This document shows positions 1 through 7,981 of a stretch of 37,333 bases of DNA, one piece after another. The stretch spans positions 1 to 37,333 of the forward strand of contig LGER01000015.1 in NCBI GenBank assembly GCA_001507915.1. The letters are read 5' to 3'. The translations under genes were made by a program, and so were the position numbers. Source of the stretch: Desulfonauticus sp. 38_4375. GTDB taxonomy: Bacteria; Desulfobacterota; Desulfovibrionia; Desulfovibrionales; Desulfonatronovibrionaceae. Positions within the stretch are counted from its first letter, which is position 1; each line of letters starts with the position of its first letter. The notes beneath the pieces were generated by a model that worked only from the letters and a program-made list of their open reading frames with translations, did no database searches and had not been told where the DNA came from.

Positions 1-142
1 TCCCTTCCCACCAATAAGCAGAAATAACCTCAGGAAAAATATTGGCGCAGGCAATAAGCCTTTCTTCCAATAAGGTTCTGGCTATTTTAGATAATTCCTT
101 TTTATCAGCGCCAGTTATATAGCCAAGCACATACTCTGCCAT
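1..142 (-). CDS. cutA: CutA1 divalent-cation tolerance protein, 3' part missing
   Basis: Only the first 47 codons lie in the window; the gene runs off the left edge. The protein begins MAEYVLGYITGA and contains EERLIACANIFPEV followed by SAYWWEG, the conserved N-terminal half of CutA1 (family pattern E-R-L-A-A-C-V-N-I, then Y-x-W-x-G). CutA1 proteins are small trimeric ferredoxin-like-fold proteins linked to copper and divalent-metal tolerance; their exact function is unsettled. A GGAGGG ribosome site lies 6 nt before the ATG and touches the stop codon of the upstream cytochrome gene, so the two are probably co-transcribed. The C-terminal half cannot be judged. Confidence 0.85.
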   Translation of the reverse strand, partial: MAEYVLGYITGADKKELSKIARTLLEERLIACANIFPEVISAYWWEG

Positions 143-153
143 TTAAAGCCCTC

Positions 154-402
154 CTATTGTTGACTGAGATAATCAGCCAGAGCCTCCTGCTCTTCCAAAG
201 ACAAACTGGCTCCCTTATCCACCATTCTCTCAATGGTTATCAGCCAGGCATCTTTATCCTTTTTGGCCTTATAAACTACCTTTAAGGAATGACAACCTGT
301 ACATTTGCTCTCTAAAAGGTCTTTTTCCTCCTGAGCCAAACCAGGTAAAGCAAGTGCTATCCCCAGTAGACAAAGAATAATACTTGCTCCTATCTTTTTC
401 AT
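154..402 (-). CDS. small secreted monoheme cytochrome c-like protein
   Basis: 82 residues. A lysine start and hydrophobic segment ending near LPGLAQ (residues 1-24) look like a Sec signal peptide, so the protein should be periplasmic. One heme-binding CTGCH lies at residues 34-38, and Met60 is the only internal methionine and therefore the candidate distal ligand. The region after the heme site resembles short class I-like cytochromes in which the heme motif is followed by a helix and a Met. The ATG at 402 was chosen over longer in-frame starts because AGGAGGGG lies just upstream and the signal peptide begins there. Followed after 11 nt by cutA. The redox partner is unknown. Confidence 0.75.
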   Translation of the reverse strand: MKKIGASIILCLLGIALALPGLAQEEKDLLESKCTGCHSLKVVYKAKKDKDAWLITIERMVDKGASLSLEEQEALADYLSQQ

Positions 403-429
403 AATCCCCTCCTTTTTTGGGTATAAATA

Positions 430-458
430 AAGATAAACTGAAGGACTTCTTTTGGCAA
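430..458 (-). promoter_or_regulatory. candidate sigma70 promoter for the cytochrome-cutA unit
   Basis: Read on the minus strand: TTGCCA, a 17-nt spacer, then TATCTT, 28 nt before the cytochrome ATG. The -35 element is part of TTGGCAA/TTGCCAA. On the plus strand the same bases give TTGGCA (452-457), 17 nt, TTATTT (475-480), a possible weaker promoter for the oxidoreductase operon with a leader of about 140 nt. Sequence match only. Confidence 0.45.
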
Positions 459-629
459 CTTGAAAAGCCACTAATTATTTAAGCGCCTTAAATTTCTCAA
501 CCAGTTTTTAACCAAAAAACAATCCTTTTCCCCTTTAAGTTTTCTAACTTTTTTAAATCCAACAAATAAATTTAACTTTTTTTTTCTTTAATTTTCAGTT
601 AGACTGAAGAAAAAAAAGAGGTCTAGTTT

Positions 630-2312
630 ATGAAGGAATTAACCATTAGTTTAGTGGGTTCTGCTGGCGAAGGCCTGGACTCCATAGGAAGCCTGTTTAG
701 CACTGTGTTGGCAGAGCATAAATACGCTCTTTTTTCCTGGAAAGAATATGAGTCCAGGGTTAGAGGAGGATTTAATAGTTATCATCTAAAAATCAGTTCC
801 CAGCCTCAAAACTACCCCAGAGAGCAGAGCGACCTGCTTTTAGCTTTAAATCCTGAGGCCCAGGACAAATACACTTCTTTACTCAAACCTTCAGGCCTTC
901 TAATTGGTCCTAAGGAAAACTCCCGGTTTCAATCCCTGGTTCTATCCTTTAAGGATCTGGCTAAAAAGGAACTGGGTAATTCCCTTTATGCCAATGCCAT
1001 TGCCCTGGGTTTTTTAACCGGAATTTTAAAACTCAAACTAGAACTCCTCCTTGAGGCCCTTCAGAAAAAATTTGCCACTAAATCCCTGGCAATAATCAAC
1101 AACAACCTCGAAGGAGCAAGGCTGGGATATGGTCAGGCCCTGGATTCTTCTCTAAACTTAACCCTGCCTCCTTCTGGCGAGCACAACTACTTCTTTACCA
1201 CTGGCCATCCAGCCACAGCCCTGGGTGCTGCCAGAGCTGGCTGCCACTTTATGGCTGCCTATCCCATGACTCCTTCCACAGGTCTCATCACTTACCTGAG
1301 CCAGAAACAAGAAGAATTAAAAGTCTTTACCTTGCAGGCAGAAGATGAAATTGCCGCCATTAATCTGGCCTTAGGTGCAAGTTTTGCAGGGGTAAGGAGC
1401 ATGACTGCCACCAGTGGAGGTGGTTTTGCCCTGATGGTGGAAAGCATCAGTTTAGCAGGTATGACTGAAACCCCAGTGGTCATAGTGCTGGCCCAAAGGC
1501 CAGGTCCTGCTACGGGGTTGCCCACCAGGACTGCTCAAGGAGACCTGCTTTTTGCCATCTTTGCTGGTCATGGGGAATTTCCCAAAGTGGTTTTTGCACC
1601 TTCTGACCCGGAAGAACTGTATTTAAAGACCATCAAGGCCTTTAATCTAGCTTACAAATACCAGCTACCTGCAATTATTTTAACCGATCAATTTCTGGCT
1701 GATTCCAATTTTTCCTATTGGGATTTCAACTGGGAAGGAGAAACTCCCCAGTTTTTTAGAGCCAATCCTTCAGAATTTAAAGAATATAAACGCTACCAGT
1801 TTACTCCCTCAGGAATTTCTCCCAGGCTTTGCCCTGGACAAAGTGTCCACCTGGTAGGTGCTGATAGTGACGAACACGATGAATGGGGGCACATTACTGA
1901 AGAGCTGGATAAAGTAGCCAAACCCATGCTGGAAAAAAGACTAAATAAACTTAAAGAGTTGCAAAAAGAAATAGCTCCTCCTCTGGAAGTAGACATTGCA
2001 GACAGTAAATACATTTTTATAAGTTTTGGTAGTACCAAAGAAAGCGTTCTGGCTGCGCAAAAACACTTGCGAACCAAAGGAGAAAAGGTGGGAGTCATTC
2101 ACTTCAGTGAACTCTGGCCCCTGCCCTCTTATTCTTTCCCCCAAAACGCTCTTTTAATTACTGTAGAAAACAATGCCACAGCCCAGCTGGCTAAACTCCT
2201 TAATTTAGGGTATAGCTTAAATCTTAAACACTCCATACTCAAATATAATGGTTTACCTTTAACTCCAGAAGAGATAGGGAGGAAATTTGATGAAATCCAA
2301 AACCAAATTTAG
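630..2312 (+). CDS. korA: 2-oxoacid:ferredoxin oxidoreductase, fused gamma-alpha subunit (KorA type)
   Basis: 560 residues. Residues 1 to about 180 form the gamma domain (GSAGEGLDSIGSLFS near the start, then ESRVRGGFNSYHLK), and about 190-560 form the alpha pyrimidine/core domains, with YPMTPST at 211-217, QAEDEIAAINLALGASFAG and RPGPATGLPTRT at 290-301. This gamma-alpha fusion with the YPMTPST signature is typical of 2-oxoglutarate:ferredoxin oxidoreductase alpha subunits, which make acyl-CoA and reduced ferredoxin, or run in reverse to fix CO2. 2-Oxoisovalerate or another 2-oxoacid cannot be excluded. No ferredoxin-like delta gene is adjacent. AAGAGGT precedes the ATG. The 3' end overlaps the beta subunit gene by 23 nt. 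Confidence 0.88.
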   Translation: MKELTISLVGSAGEGLDSIGSLFSTVLAEHKYALFSWKEYESRVRGGFNSYHLKISSQPQNYPREQSDLLLALNPEAQDKYTSLLKPSGLLIGPKENSRFQSLVLSFKDLAKKELGNSLYANAIALGFLTGILKLKLELLLEALQKKFATKSLAIINNNLEGARLGYGQALDSSLNLTLPPSGEHNYFFTTGHPATALGAARAGCHFMAAYPMTPSTGLITYLSQKQEELKVFTLQAEDEIAAINLALGASFAGVRSMTATSGGGFALMVESISLAGMTETPVVIVLAQRPGPATGLPTRTAQGDLLFAIFAGHGEFPKVVFAPSDPEELYLKTIKAFNLAYKYQLPAIILTDQFLADSNFSYWDFNWEGETPQFFRANPSEFKEYKRYQFTPSGISPRLCPGQSVHLVGADSDEHDEWGHITEELDKVAKPMLEKRLNKLKELQKEIAPPLEVDIADSKYIFISFGSTKESVLAAQKHLRTKGEKVGVIHFSELWPLPSYSFPQNALLITVENNATAQLAKLLNLGYSLNLKHSILKYNGLPLTPEEIGRKFDEIQNQI

Positions 2313-3144
2313 CAATAATGTCCCCAGTCAGTGGTGCCCGGGATGTCCCAACCATCTAATCCTCAAGGCCCTGCAAAATGGACTGGAGGAATTAGAGCTA
2401 ACCCCTCAGGAAGTATGTTTGGTATCTGGCATAGGACAGGCAGCTAAACTGCCCCATTATTTAAAGGGAAATTTTTTCAATGGCCTCCATGGAAGGGCAC
2501 TTCCTGTGGCCACTGGCATAAAACTGGCCAATCCCAAACTAAAAGTAATTGTCACCACTGGGGATGGTGATTGCTATGGAGAAGGCGGCAATCACTTTTT
2601 ACATACCTTGCGCCGCAACCCGGATATTACCCTGCTGGTACACAACAACTCCATTTATGCCCTGACCAAAGGACAGGCCTCTCCCACTACTCCTAAAGGA
2701 GAAAAGAGGGCTTTAAACCCCAGGGGTGTGGAAGATGAGCCTTTAAACCCCTTAGCCCTGGCTCTTATTCAGGGAACTGGCTTTGTGGCCAGATGCTCAG
2801 CTCTGGAAATAGAACATCTAAAGGAAGTTATCAAAGAGGCCATCAATTATCCTGGGCTGGCTTATGTGGACATTTTACAACCCTGTATTAGCTGGCTCAA
2901 ACCCAGCCTTGAGACCTTGAAAAAAGAAACATTTTTCCTTTCTCACGACCCGCAAGACTTTGAACAGGCCTTAAAAATAGCCCTGGACCCTGCTCAAAAG
3001 TGGGGACTGGGAATAATTTATAAAAATCCCTGGCCCAAACCTGTGTTAGGAGAAGGATTTTATCAACACTTTTCTCTGGAGCAACTTACTCACCTTCCAC
3101 CTCTGGATTTAACTATAGCTCAAAACCTATTAAAGGCCCATTAA
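2290..3144 (+). CDS. korB: 2-oxoacid:ferredoxin oxidoreductase beta subunit (TPP-binding)
   Basis: 284 residues. WCPGCPNH at residues 15-22 supplies the conserved cysteine pair of this subunit, and GDGDCYGEGGNHF with the later HNNSIYALTKGQASPTT is the thiamine diphosphate/Mg site (GDG to NN spacing). The beta subunit binds TPP and an Fe-S cluster and works with the upstream fused subunit. Usual beta subunits are about 280-300 residues, so it is full length. The ATG at 2290 was preferred to a TTG one codon earlier because GGGAGGAA ends 6 nt before it. The 23-nt overlap with korA suggests translational coupling. The second glycine-cysteine motif reads CPNH where many relatives have CGDF or CGN. 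Confidence 0.88.
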   Translation: MKSKTKFSNNVPSQWCPGCPNHLILKALQNGLEELELTPQEVCLVSGIGQAAKLPHYLKGNFFNGLHGRALPVATGIKLANPKLKVIVTTGDGDCYGEGGNHFLHTLRRNPDITLLVHNNSIYALTKGQASPTTPKGEKRALNPRGVEDEPLNPLALALIQGTGFVARCSALEIEHLKEVIKEAINYPGLAYVDILQPCISWLKPSLETLKKETFFLSHDPQDFEQALKIALDPAQKWGLGIIYKNPWPKPVLGEGFYQHFSLEQLTHLPPLDLTIAQNLLKAH

Positions 3145-3158
3145 AAGGAGAAAGCTAA

Positions 3159-4274
3159 ATGGGAACTAACAACCTAGTTTTTTTGGAAGTTATTGAATGG
3201 TTTGACAATAAAGGCACAGAACTGGCCCATCGCATCCCTCAAGAAGGTTCAGCTGAAATCAAATGGGGTGCCCAGCTTATCGTTAGAAACAGTCAGGCTG
3301 CTGTATTTTATTACCAGGGACAGGCAGTAGATGCCTTTGGGGTGGGCAGACATACCCTTACCACTGCCAACATCCCCATTTTGACCAAGTTATTAAGTGT
3401 ACCCTGGGGTTTTACCAGTCCCTTAAGGGCAGAAGTTTATTTTTTAAACATGAAAGTTTTCCCCAACTTAAAGTGGGGTACCAAAGACCCGGTGGCCTTT
3501 AAAGACAAAGAATTGGGGCTGGTTAGATTAAGGGCCTTTGGCAGGCTGGACATTAGAATCATTCAACCTGCTCTTTTTGTAAATTCCCTGGTGGGTACCA
3601 AGGCTTCCTTTACCATAGAAGATATTGAAGAATATTTGAGCCAGATTGTGGTTTCCAGGTTAAATGACTATCTGGGAGAAAAGGTGGACACCCTTTTTAA
3701 CCTTCCAGGCAACTACAAACAATTTTCTCAAGAACTCCAACAAATCGTCTCGCAAGATTTAAGAAAATTTGGCCTGGGGCTAAGTAGCCTGTACATCAAC
3801 GCCATTACTCCTCCTGAAGAAGTGCAAAAGGCTATTGATGACAGAAGCAGGGTAGAGGTATTTAAGGACCTGGGCAAATTGACCCAGCTAAAGGCAGCTA
3901 TGGCCCTGGAAAAGGCAGCAGCCAATCCTGGTCAGGGAGGAGCTGGCTTTAATATGGGCATGGGCTTTATGTTTCCCTACATGCTAAAGGATGCCTTTCA
4001 AAACACTCCTCAAGAAAAGATTCGCAGCAGGTGTCCTGACTGTGGCCAGGTAGTACCTGAAAACTCTAGATTTTGTCCCTATTGCGGCCATCAAATTCTG
4101 GTTTTAAAGCAGTGCCAGAAGTGTGGGAAAAACCTCTCTCCAAAGGCTAAATTTTGCCCCAACTGCGGCACTCCCACTGAAAACAAGCCTCAACCCAAAA
4201 GGTGCAGCCAATGTGGCTTTGAAAATCTGCCTGACTCTTTATTTTGTAACCAATGTGGAGAAAAGCTAAGCTAG
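3159..4274 (+). CDS. SPFH-domain protein with three C-terminal zinc ribbons
   Basis: 371 residues. Residues 1 to about 240 resemble the SPFH-like 'virion core protein' family (YdjI type): VIEWFDNKGTELAHRIP at the start, a beta-rich body, then an amphipathic helix containing TPPEEVQKAIDDRS. A Gly/Met-rich linker (about 256-272) leads to three CxxC-x10-CxxC ribbons at C292/C295/C306/C309, C319/C322/C333/C336 and C349/C352/C363/C366. No transmembrane segment is seen, so it is probably a cytoplasmic or membrane-peripheral scaffold. In other bacteria such proteins are linked to membrane stress or protein quality control, but no precise role is established. AAAAGGAG precedes the ATG. It starts 14 nt after korB and ends 3 nt before the next zinc-ribbon gene, so it belongs to the same operon. 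Confidence 0.75.
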   Translation: MGTNNLVFLEVIEWFDNKGTELAHRIPQEGSAEIKWGAQLIVRNSQAAVFYYQGQAVDAFGVGRHTLTTANIPILTKLLSVPWGFTSPLRAEVYFLNMKVFPNLKWGTKDPVAFKDKELGLVRLRAFGRLDIRIIQPALFVNSLVGTKASFTIEDIEEYLSQIVVSRLNDYLGEKVDTLFNLPGNYKQFSQELQQIVSQDLRKFGLGLSSLYINAITPPEEVQKAIDDRSRVEVFKDLGKLTQLKAAMALEKAAANPGQGGAGFNMGMGFMFPYMLKDAFQNTPQEKIRSRCPDCGQVVPENSRFCPYCGHQILVLKQCQKCGKNLSPKAKFCPNCGTPTENKPQPKRCSQCGFENLPDSLFCNQCGEKLS

Positions 4275-4277
4275 GGC

Positions 4278-5468
4278 ATGAATTTTCAAGTTCACTATTC
4301 CTGCTCTCAATGTGGCGCTCCCTTTACCTTTGAAGAAGGGGAGCGCATTTTATATTGTCCCTATTGCCGGGTTAAATCCCTTTTAGTAGGCGAAAAATAC
4401 CTTCGCTATTTTCTCCCGCCTAAATACAATCAGGAAGAATGCCTGTATGTACCCTACCTTCGGGTCAAAGGTCCTCTTTTTTTTACCACAACCCATGACC
4501 TTATTCCCCTCTGGATAGATTCCACCATTCTGGGGCTGGAAAAGCTCCACTTCCCTCTTTCCCTGGGCCTAAGAGCCCAGGCCATGCCCCTACAAATGGT
4601 CTATTCCCAGAATTTAAACCTGATCCAGGAAGAACTCTCTTTTAAACAGGCTCTGGCCAAAATAAAAAACAGATTGGCTAACAGCAAAGTACGAGGAACT
4701 ATCTACTATCAAGACTTTATAGGAGAAAATTTAAGCTATATCTATCTACCCCTTTTACCCCAAAAAGGCTATTACTTTGATGCCCTGGCCCAAAGACCCC
4801 TTAGCCCGGTTTTAAACCCAGCAGAACTTGTTTTTCACCAGCAGGAAAACTGGCAGCTAAATATCTTGCCAGCTCTTTGTCCCAAGTGTGGCGATACCCT
4901 GGAAGGCCAAAACAAAGACCTCTTACTTATCTGTAAAAACTGCTCCAACCTCTATTACTTTGAAACAGAAAAATTAGAAATCATAAATCCTTACCTGCTC
5001 TTTTCAACTCCAGATGACCTCTACTTACCCTTCTGGCAGTTTGAAATAGACTTTGCTGAAGAAGATAGCGCCTTAGAAAGGCATTTACACTCCCTATACC
5101 TGGTTAAAGCAGATAATCTGGTTCTAAGTATACCTGCCTTTGCAGTAAGGCCAGATTACTTTATCAAATTTGCTACTGCCCTTTCCCTTTCTCCCCTGCT
5201 TCGAACCAATAACCCCTTTTCTTTGGAAGAAAAAATAAACTATATCTCTCCCACTGTTTCCAGAAAAGAGGCCATCATTTCCTTAAGACTTATTTTGGGC
5301 AATCTGATTAAAAATAAAGAGATATTGCAGGAATTAAAGAAGTTAAAAATAAAAATTAAAAAATTTAAGCTTACTTTTATTCCCTTTATTCAAAACCACA
5401 TAGAATTAATTCAACCCCACTTACAATTGGCCATCAACAAAAACAGTTTTAGATTCTTTATTCAATAG
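4278..5468 (+). CDS. zinc-ribbon protein of unknown function, partner of the SPFH protein
   Basis: 396 residues with two zinc ribbons: C9/C12/C27/C30 at the very N-terminus (CSQCGAPF then CPYCRV) and C201/C204/C219/C222 (CPKCGDTL then CKNC). Between and after them are two similar-looking alpha/beta blocks that each begin near a ribbon and contain Y(L)P-aromatic motifs (YVPYLRV, YLPLL, YLPFWQF), suggesting an internal duplication. No signal peptide or clear transmembrane helix. The start is only 3 nt after the SPFH gene stop; the two probably act together, but I do not recognise the family and assign no function. The last 48 nt overlap the convergent znuB gene. Confidence 0.65.
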   Translation: MNFQVHYSCSQCGAPFTFEEGERILYCPYCRVKSLLVGEKYLRYFLPPKYNQEECLYVPYLRVKGPLFFTTTHDLIPLWIDSTILGLEKLHFPLSLGLRAQAMPLQMVYSQNLNLIQEELSFKQALAKIKNRLANSKVRGTIYYQDFIGENLSYIYLPLLPQKGYYFDALAQRPLSPVLNPAELVFHQQENWQLNILPALCPKCGDTLEGQNKDLLLICKNCSNLYYFETEKLEIINPYLLFSTPDDLYLPFWQFEIDFAEEDSALERHLHSLYLVKADNLVLSIPAFAVRPDYFIKFATALSLSPLLRTNNPFSLEEKINYISPTVSRKEAIISLRLILGNLIKNKEILQELKKLKIKIKKFKLTFIPFIQNHIELIQPHLQLAINKNSFRFFIQ

Positions 5469-6257
5469 CATTCTTTTTAAATTTACCAGAAGAAAAGAAA
5501 ATATTGCCACAGAAATAATCGCAGCTCCACTATTTAAGTTAAAGTAAAAACTTAAAAATAACCCTGTATAGCTAAAAAACAAACTCCAAAGCGTTGATTT
5601 GAAAATCATTTTGTACAAAGTATCACTTTTGGGTTTGGCCAGGTATACAGGTATGGTCAATAAGGAGATAAGCAAAACAATACCTACCAGTTGCATAAGT
5701 ATTACCACGCTAAATCCAGCCAAAACAATTAAAATTAAAAAACAGTTATTTACTTTAATGCCTAAAGTTTTAGCGTATTCACTATCAAAACTTATGGTCA
5801 CAAATTCTTTGTACTTCCACCAGATAGTGCCAACCAGAAGAAAGTCCAAAACACAGGCCAAACTTAAATCAGACTTGCTTAAGGTAAGAATACTGCCAAA
5901 AAGATAACTGGTAAGCTCAGTTTTATACCCAGGGGTTAAGTCCAGTAAAATAATCCCTAAAGCCATGCCTCCAGCCCAAATAATGCCCACAATGGTCTCA
6001 GAAAGCTCCCTTTGGTTCACTACCAGCAGACCAAAAACAAGGCTAAGGAAAAAGGTATAGACAAACACAGTGGGTAAAACAGGCAAGGAGAAAAAAAAGG
6101 CCAATCCCACGCCTCCAAAGGCAGCATGAGCCATGCCTCCAGCCAAGAAAACCTGCCTGTTAATTACCACCAAAGGCCCAATAAAACCACAGGCAATACT
6201 CAAAAGCAATGCAGCCACAAAGGCGTGTTGCATAAAGCTAAATTGAAAAATTTCCAT
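5421..6257 (-). CDS. znuB: zinc/manganese ABC transporter permease
   Basis: 278 residues with about eight hydrophobic segments. The N-terminal sequence FMQHAFVAALLLSIACGFIG, then VFLAGGMAHAAFGGVGLAF, is the conserved opening of the ABC-3 (ZnuB/MntB/TroC) permease family. It would form the inner-membrane channel of a metal importer with ZnuC and the binding protein ZnuA. AAGGTG precedes the ATG, and the gene begins 1 nt after the znuC stop. The 3' end overlaps the convergent zinc-ribbon gene by 48 nt. Family members carry Zn, Mn or Fe; zinc is favoured by the ZIP neighbour but is not proven. Confidence 0.88.
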   Translation of the reverse strand: MEIFQFSFMQHAFVAALLLSIACGFIGPLVVINRQVFLAGGMAHAAFGGVGLAFFFSLPVLPTVFVYTFFLSLVFGLLVVNQRELSETIVGIIWAGGMALGIILLDLTPGYKTELTSYLFGSILTLSKSDLSLACVLDFLLVGTIWWKYKEFVTISFDSEYAKTLGIKVNNCFLILIVLAGFSVVILMQLVGIVLLISLLTIPVYLAKPKSDTLYKMIFKSTLWSLFFSYTGLFLSFYFNLNSGAAIISVAIFSFLLVNLKRMLLNKESKTVFVDGQL

Positions 6258-6258
6258 T

Positions 6259-7026
6259 TTATTTCACCTTGGAAGCAAAGTACTTGGGTATCTCTTGAAT
6301 AAATCCGTCTACAGCACAGGCATGGGTATGTTTGCCATAGATAAGGGACAGGAGTTGAGAAGAAAGCTCTTTTTCTCTACTTACTCGCACCTGCCTATTG
6401 ACCACTGCCAGGCCATCAATGCTGGCTGAAGCAATCACCAAGTCGTGGGTTACCACCACTACTGTCATTTCTCCTTTTAAAGAACTTAAGAGTTCATAAA
6501 GGCACACCTTTCCTTCAGGGTCCACATTGGCAGTGGGCTCGTCAAAAATCAAAATCTCTGGTTTACCCACCAGCGCCCTTGCCACCAGTGCCCTTTGAAA
6601 CTGCCCTCCTGAAATATCAAGAATACTCTTAGAGGCCAGAGAAGAAATTCCCACCTTTTCCAGGGCCTCTTGTACCTGCTCTTTAGTTTTGGAAGCGTAA
6701 AAAAAGCCTCTTTTCTGAGAACGCACTCCCATACTGACCAGTTCAAACACAGTAAGAGGCAAAAGCATATTTTTTCTAACCTGCTGAGGGACATAGCCTA
6801 TTTTGGTGGCTATCTCCTTAGCTGGTTTTCCAAAAACCTTTATCTCACCTTCCCAGGGCTTTAACAATCCTAAAATAAGTTTTAATAAAGTGGTTTTTCC
6901 TCCCCCATTAGGGCCAATAAGAGCCCAGAATTCTCCCTGAGGAATGCTTAAGTTAACCCTATCTAAGACCCTGGTTTTGCTATAGCCAAAACTAACATTT
7001 TTTAAACTAATTGCTATCTTCTGCAC
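6259..7026 (-). CDS. znuC: zinc/manganese ABC transporter ATPase
   Basis: 255 residues. Walker A GPNGGGKTT is near residue 38, the signature ISGGQFQRALVARAL is at about 140, Walker B ILIFDEPTANVD follows, and the switch histidine is in THDL. The sequence GYVPQQVRKNMLLPLTVFELVSMG is the Q-loop region seen in ZnuC/MntA ATPases. The C-terminal tail contains HTHAC, a possible regulatory metal site. The start is a GTG with AGGGGG upstream and overlaps the end of znuA by 20 nt, so znuA-znuC-znuB is one coupled operon. Confidence 0.9.
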   Translation of the reverse strand: MQKIAISLKNVSFGYSKTRVLDRVNLSIPQGEFWALIGPNGGGKTTLLKLILGLLKPWEGEIKVFGKPAKEIATKIGYVPQQVRKNMLLPLTVFELVSMGVRSQKRGFFYASKTKEQVQEALEKVGISSLASKSILDISGGQFQRALVARALVGKPEILIFDEPTANVDPEGKVCLYELLSSLKGEMTVVVVTHDLVIASASIDGLAVVNRQVRVSREKELSSQLLSLIYGKHTHACAVDGFIQEIPKYFASKVK

Positions 7027-7981
7027 ACTGCCCCCTTATTTTCTGGGCCATTTTCAGCAAATTTGCCTTCCAGTCTTTGGCCAAAGGGTCCACCACTTCC
7101 AGTTGCAGCTTAGCCTTCTGCACTAAAAATTGCACTTCTCTGGGATTAAATTGAGGCTGAATAAAAATGCTCTTTAACTTAAATTGGTTTATAGTATCTA
7201 GCATATGCATAAGCTCTCTAGGAGTGGGCTCTCTTCCTTCTACTTCCACACTTACCTGTTTAAAGCCATAGGTATTGGCAAAATAACCCCAGGAAGGGTG
7301 AAACACCAGAAAAACCTTTTTTTTACAGGGTGCTAAAAGTTTTCTAATCTGTGCATCCACTTCTTTTATTTCTTTTTCCAAAGCTAAGTAATTAGCCTGA
7401 AAACGCTCTTTTTGCTCTGGCCAGTTGGTTAAACAAAACTCATATATATTTTTTACCACTTGCAAACAATTTGCAGGGGAAAGCCAGATATGAGGGTCTA
7501 AAAAATGTCCTTCCTCCCTGGGTTCTTGCTCTGCCAACAAAAATTCACTGGTCTTTTGAAACTGGAGATATTTTATTCCCTGAGCACAATTTACAATTTT
7601 TAGATCAGGATTAAGCCCCTGAAAGCGCTTTAACCACACCTGCTCAAAAGGCAAATTCCAGGAAAAATAAACCTGGGCTTTGCTTAATTTCCGCAAGTCA
7701 GCAGGCTTGGGCTCATAGGTATGAGGGTCTGCTCCCTCAGGAAGCATGGTTTGAACTTCCCAAAAATCTCCTCCTAATTTCTCTAAGAAATAGGCCTGAG
7801 GCAAAATGGAAGTAAAAACCACAACTTTAGAATTAGCTAAACTAAAGGAAGTTAGGTTAAAAAACAAAAGAGCAAAGAAAACAATTGACTTTAAAAATGT
7901 TTTCCTGGACAAATAAGGCATGCCTGCTAATTTCTGGTCTGCTTTTCTTTTAACCTTGCTTGCTGGTATGGCCACTGGCAT
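7007..7981 (-). CDS. znuA: zinc ABC transporter periplasmic binding protein
   Basis: 324 residues from the ATG at 7981. The cluster A-I binding-protein motifs are clear: LPQAYFLEKLGG, PEGADPHTYEPKP (first metal His), DPHIWLSP (second His), FHPSWGYFA (third His) and VEGREPTPREL. The His/Asp-rich loop common in ZnuA is missing. A hydrophobic signal segment (KSIVFFALLFFNLTSFSLA) sits behind an unusually long, basic n-region. I chose 7981 because AAAGGAG lies 7 nt before it; an inner ATG at 7921 would give a normal signal peptide but has almost no ribosome site. Either choice makes the 5' end overlap or abut the divergent ZIP gene (ATG at 7920). Confidence 0.85.
   Translation of the reverse strand: MPVAIPASKVKRKADQKLAGMPYLSRKTFLKSIVFFALLFFNLTSFSLANSKVVVFTSILPQAYFLEKLGGDFWEVQTMLPEGADPHTYEPKPADLRKLSKAQVYFSWNLPFEQVWLKRFQGLNPDLKIVNCAQGIKYLQFQKTSEFLLAEQEPREEGHFLDPHIWLSPANCLQVVKNIYEFCLTNWPEQKERFQANYLALEKEIKEVDAQIRKLLAPCKKKVFLVFHPSWGYFANTYGFKQVSVEVEGREPTPRELMHMLDTINQFKLKSIFIQPQFNPREVQFLVQKAKLQLEVVDPLAKDWKANLLKMAQKIRGQCAEDSN

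Noticed and set aside
5599-5907. 102-codon plus-strand frame inside znuB
   Set aside because: It is antisense to a conserved permease and shows no ribosome site or recognisable protein.
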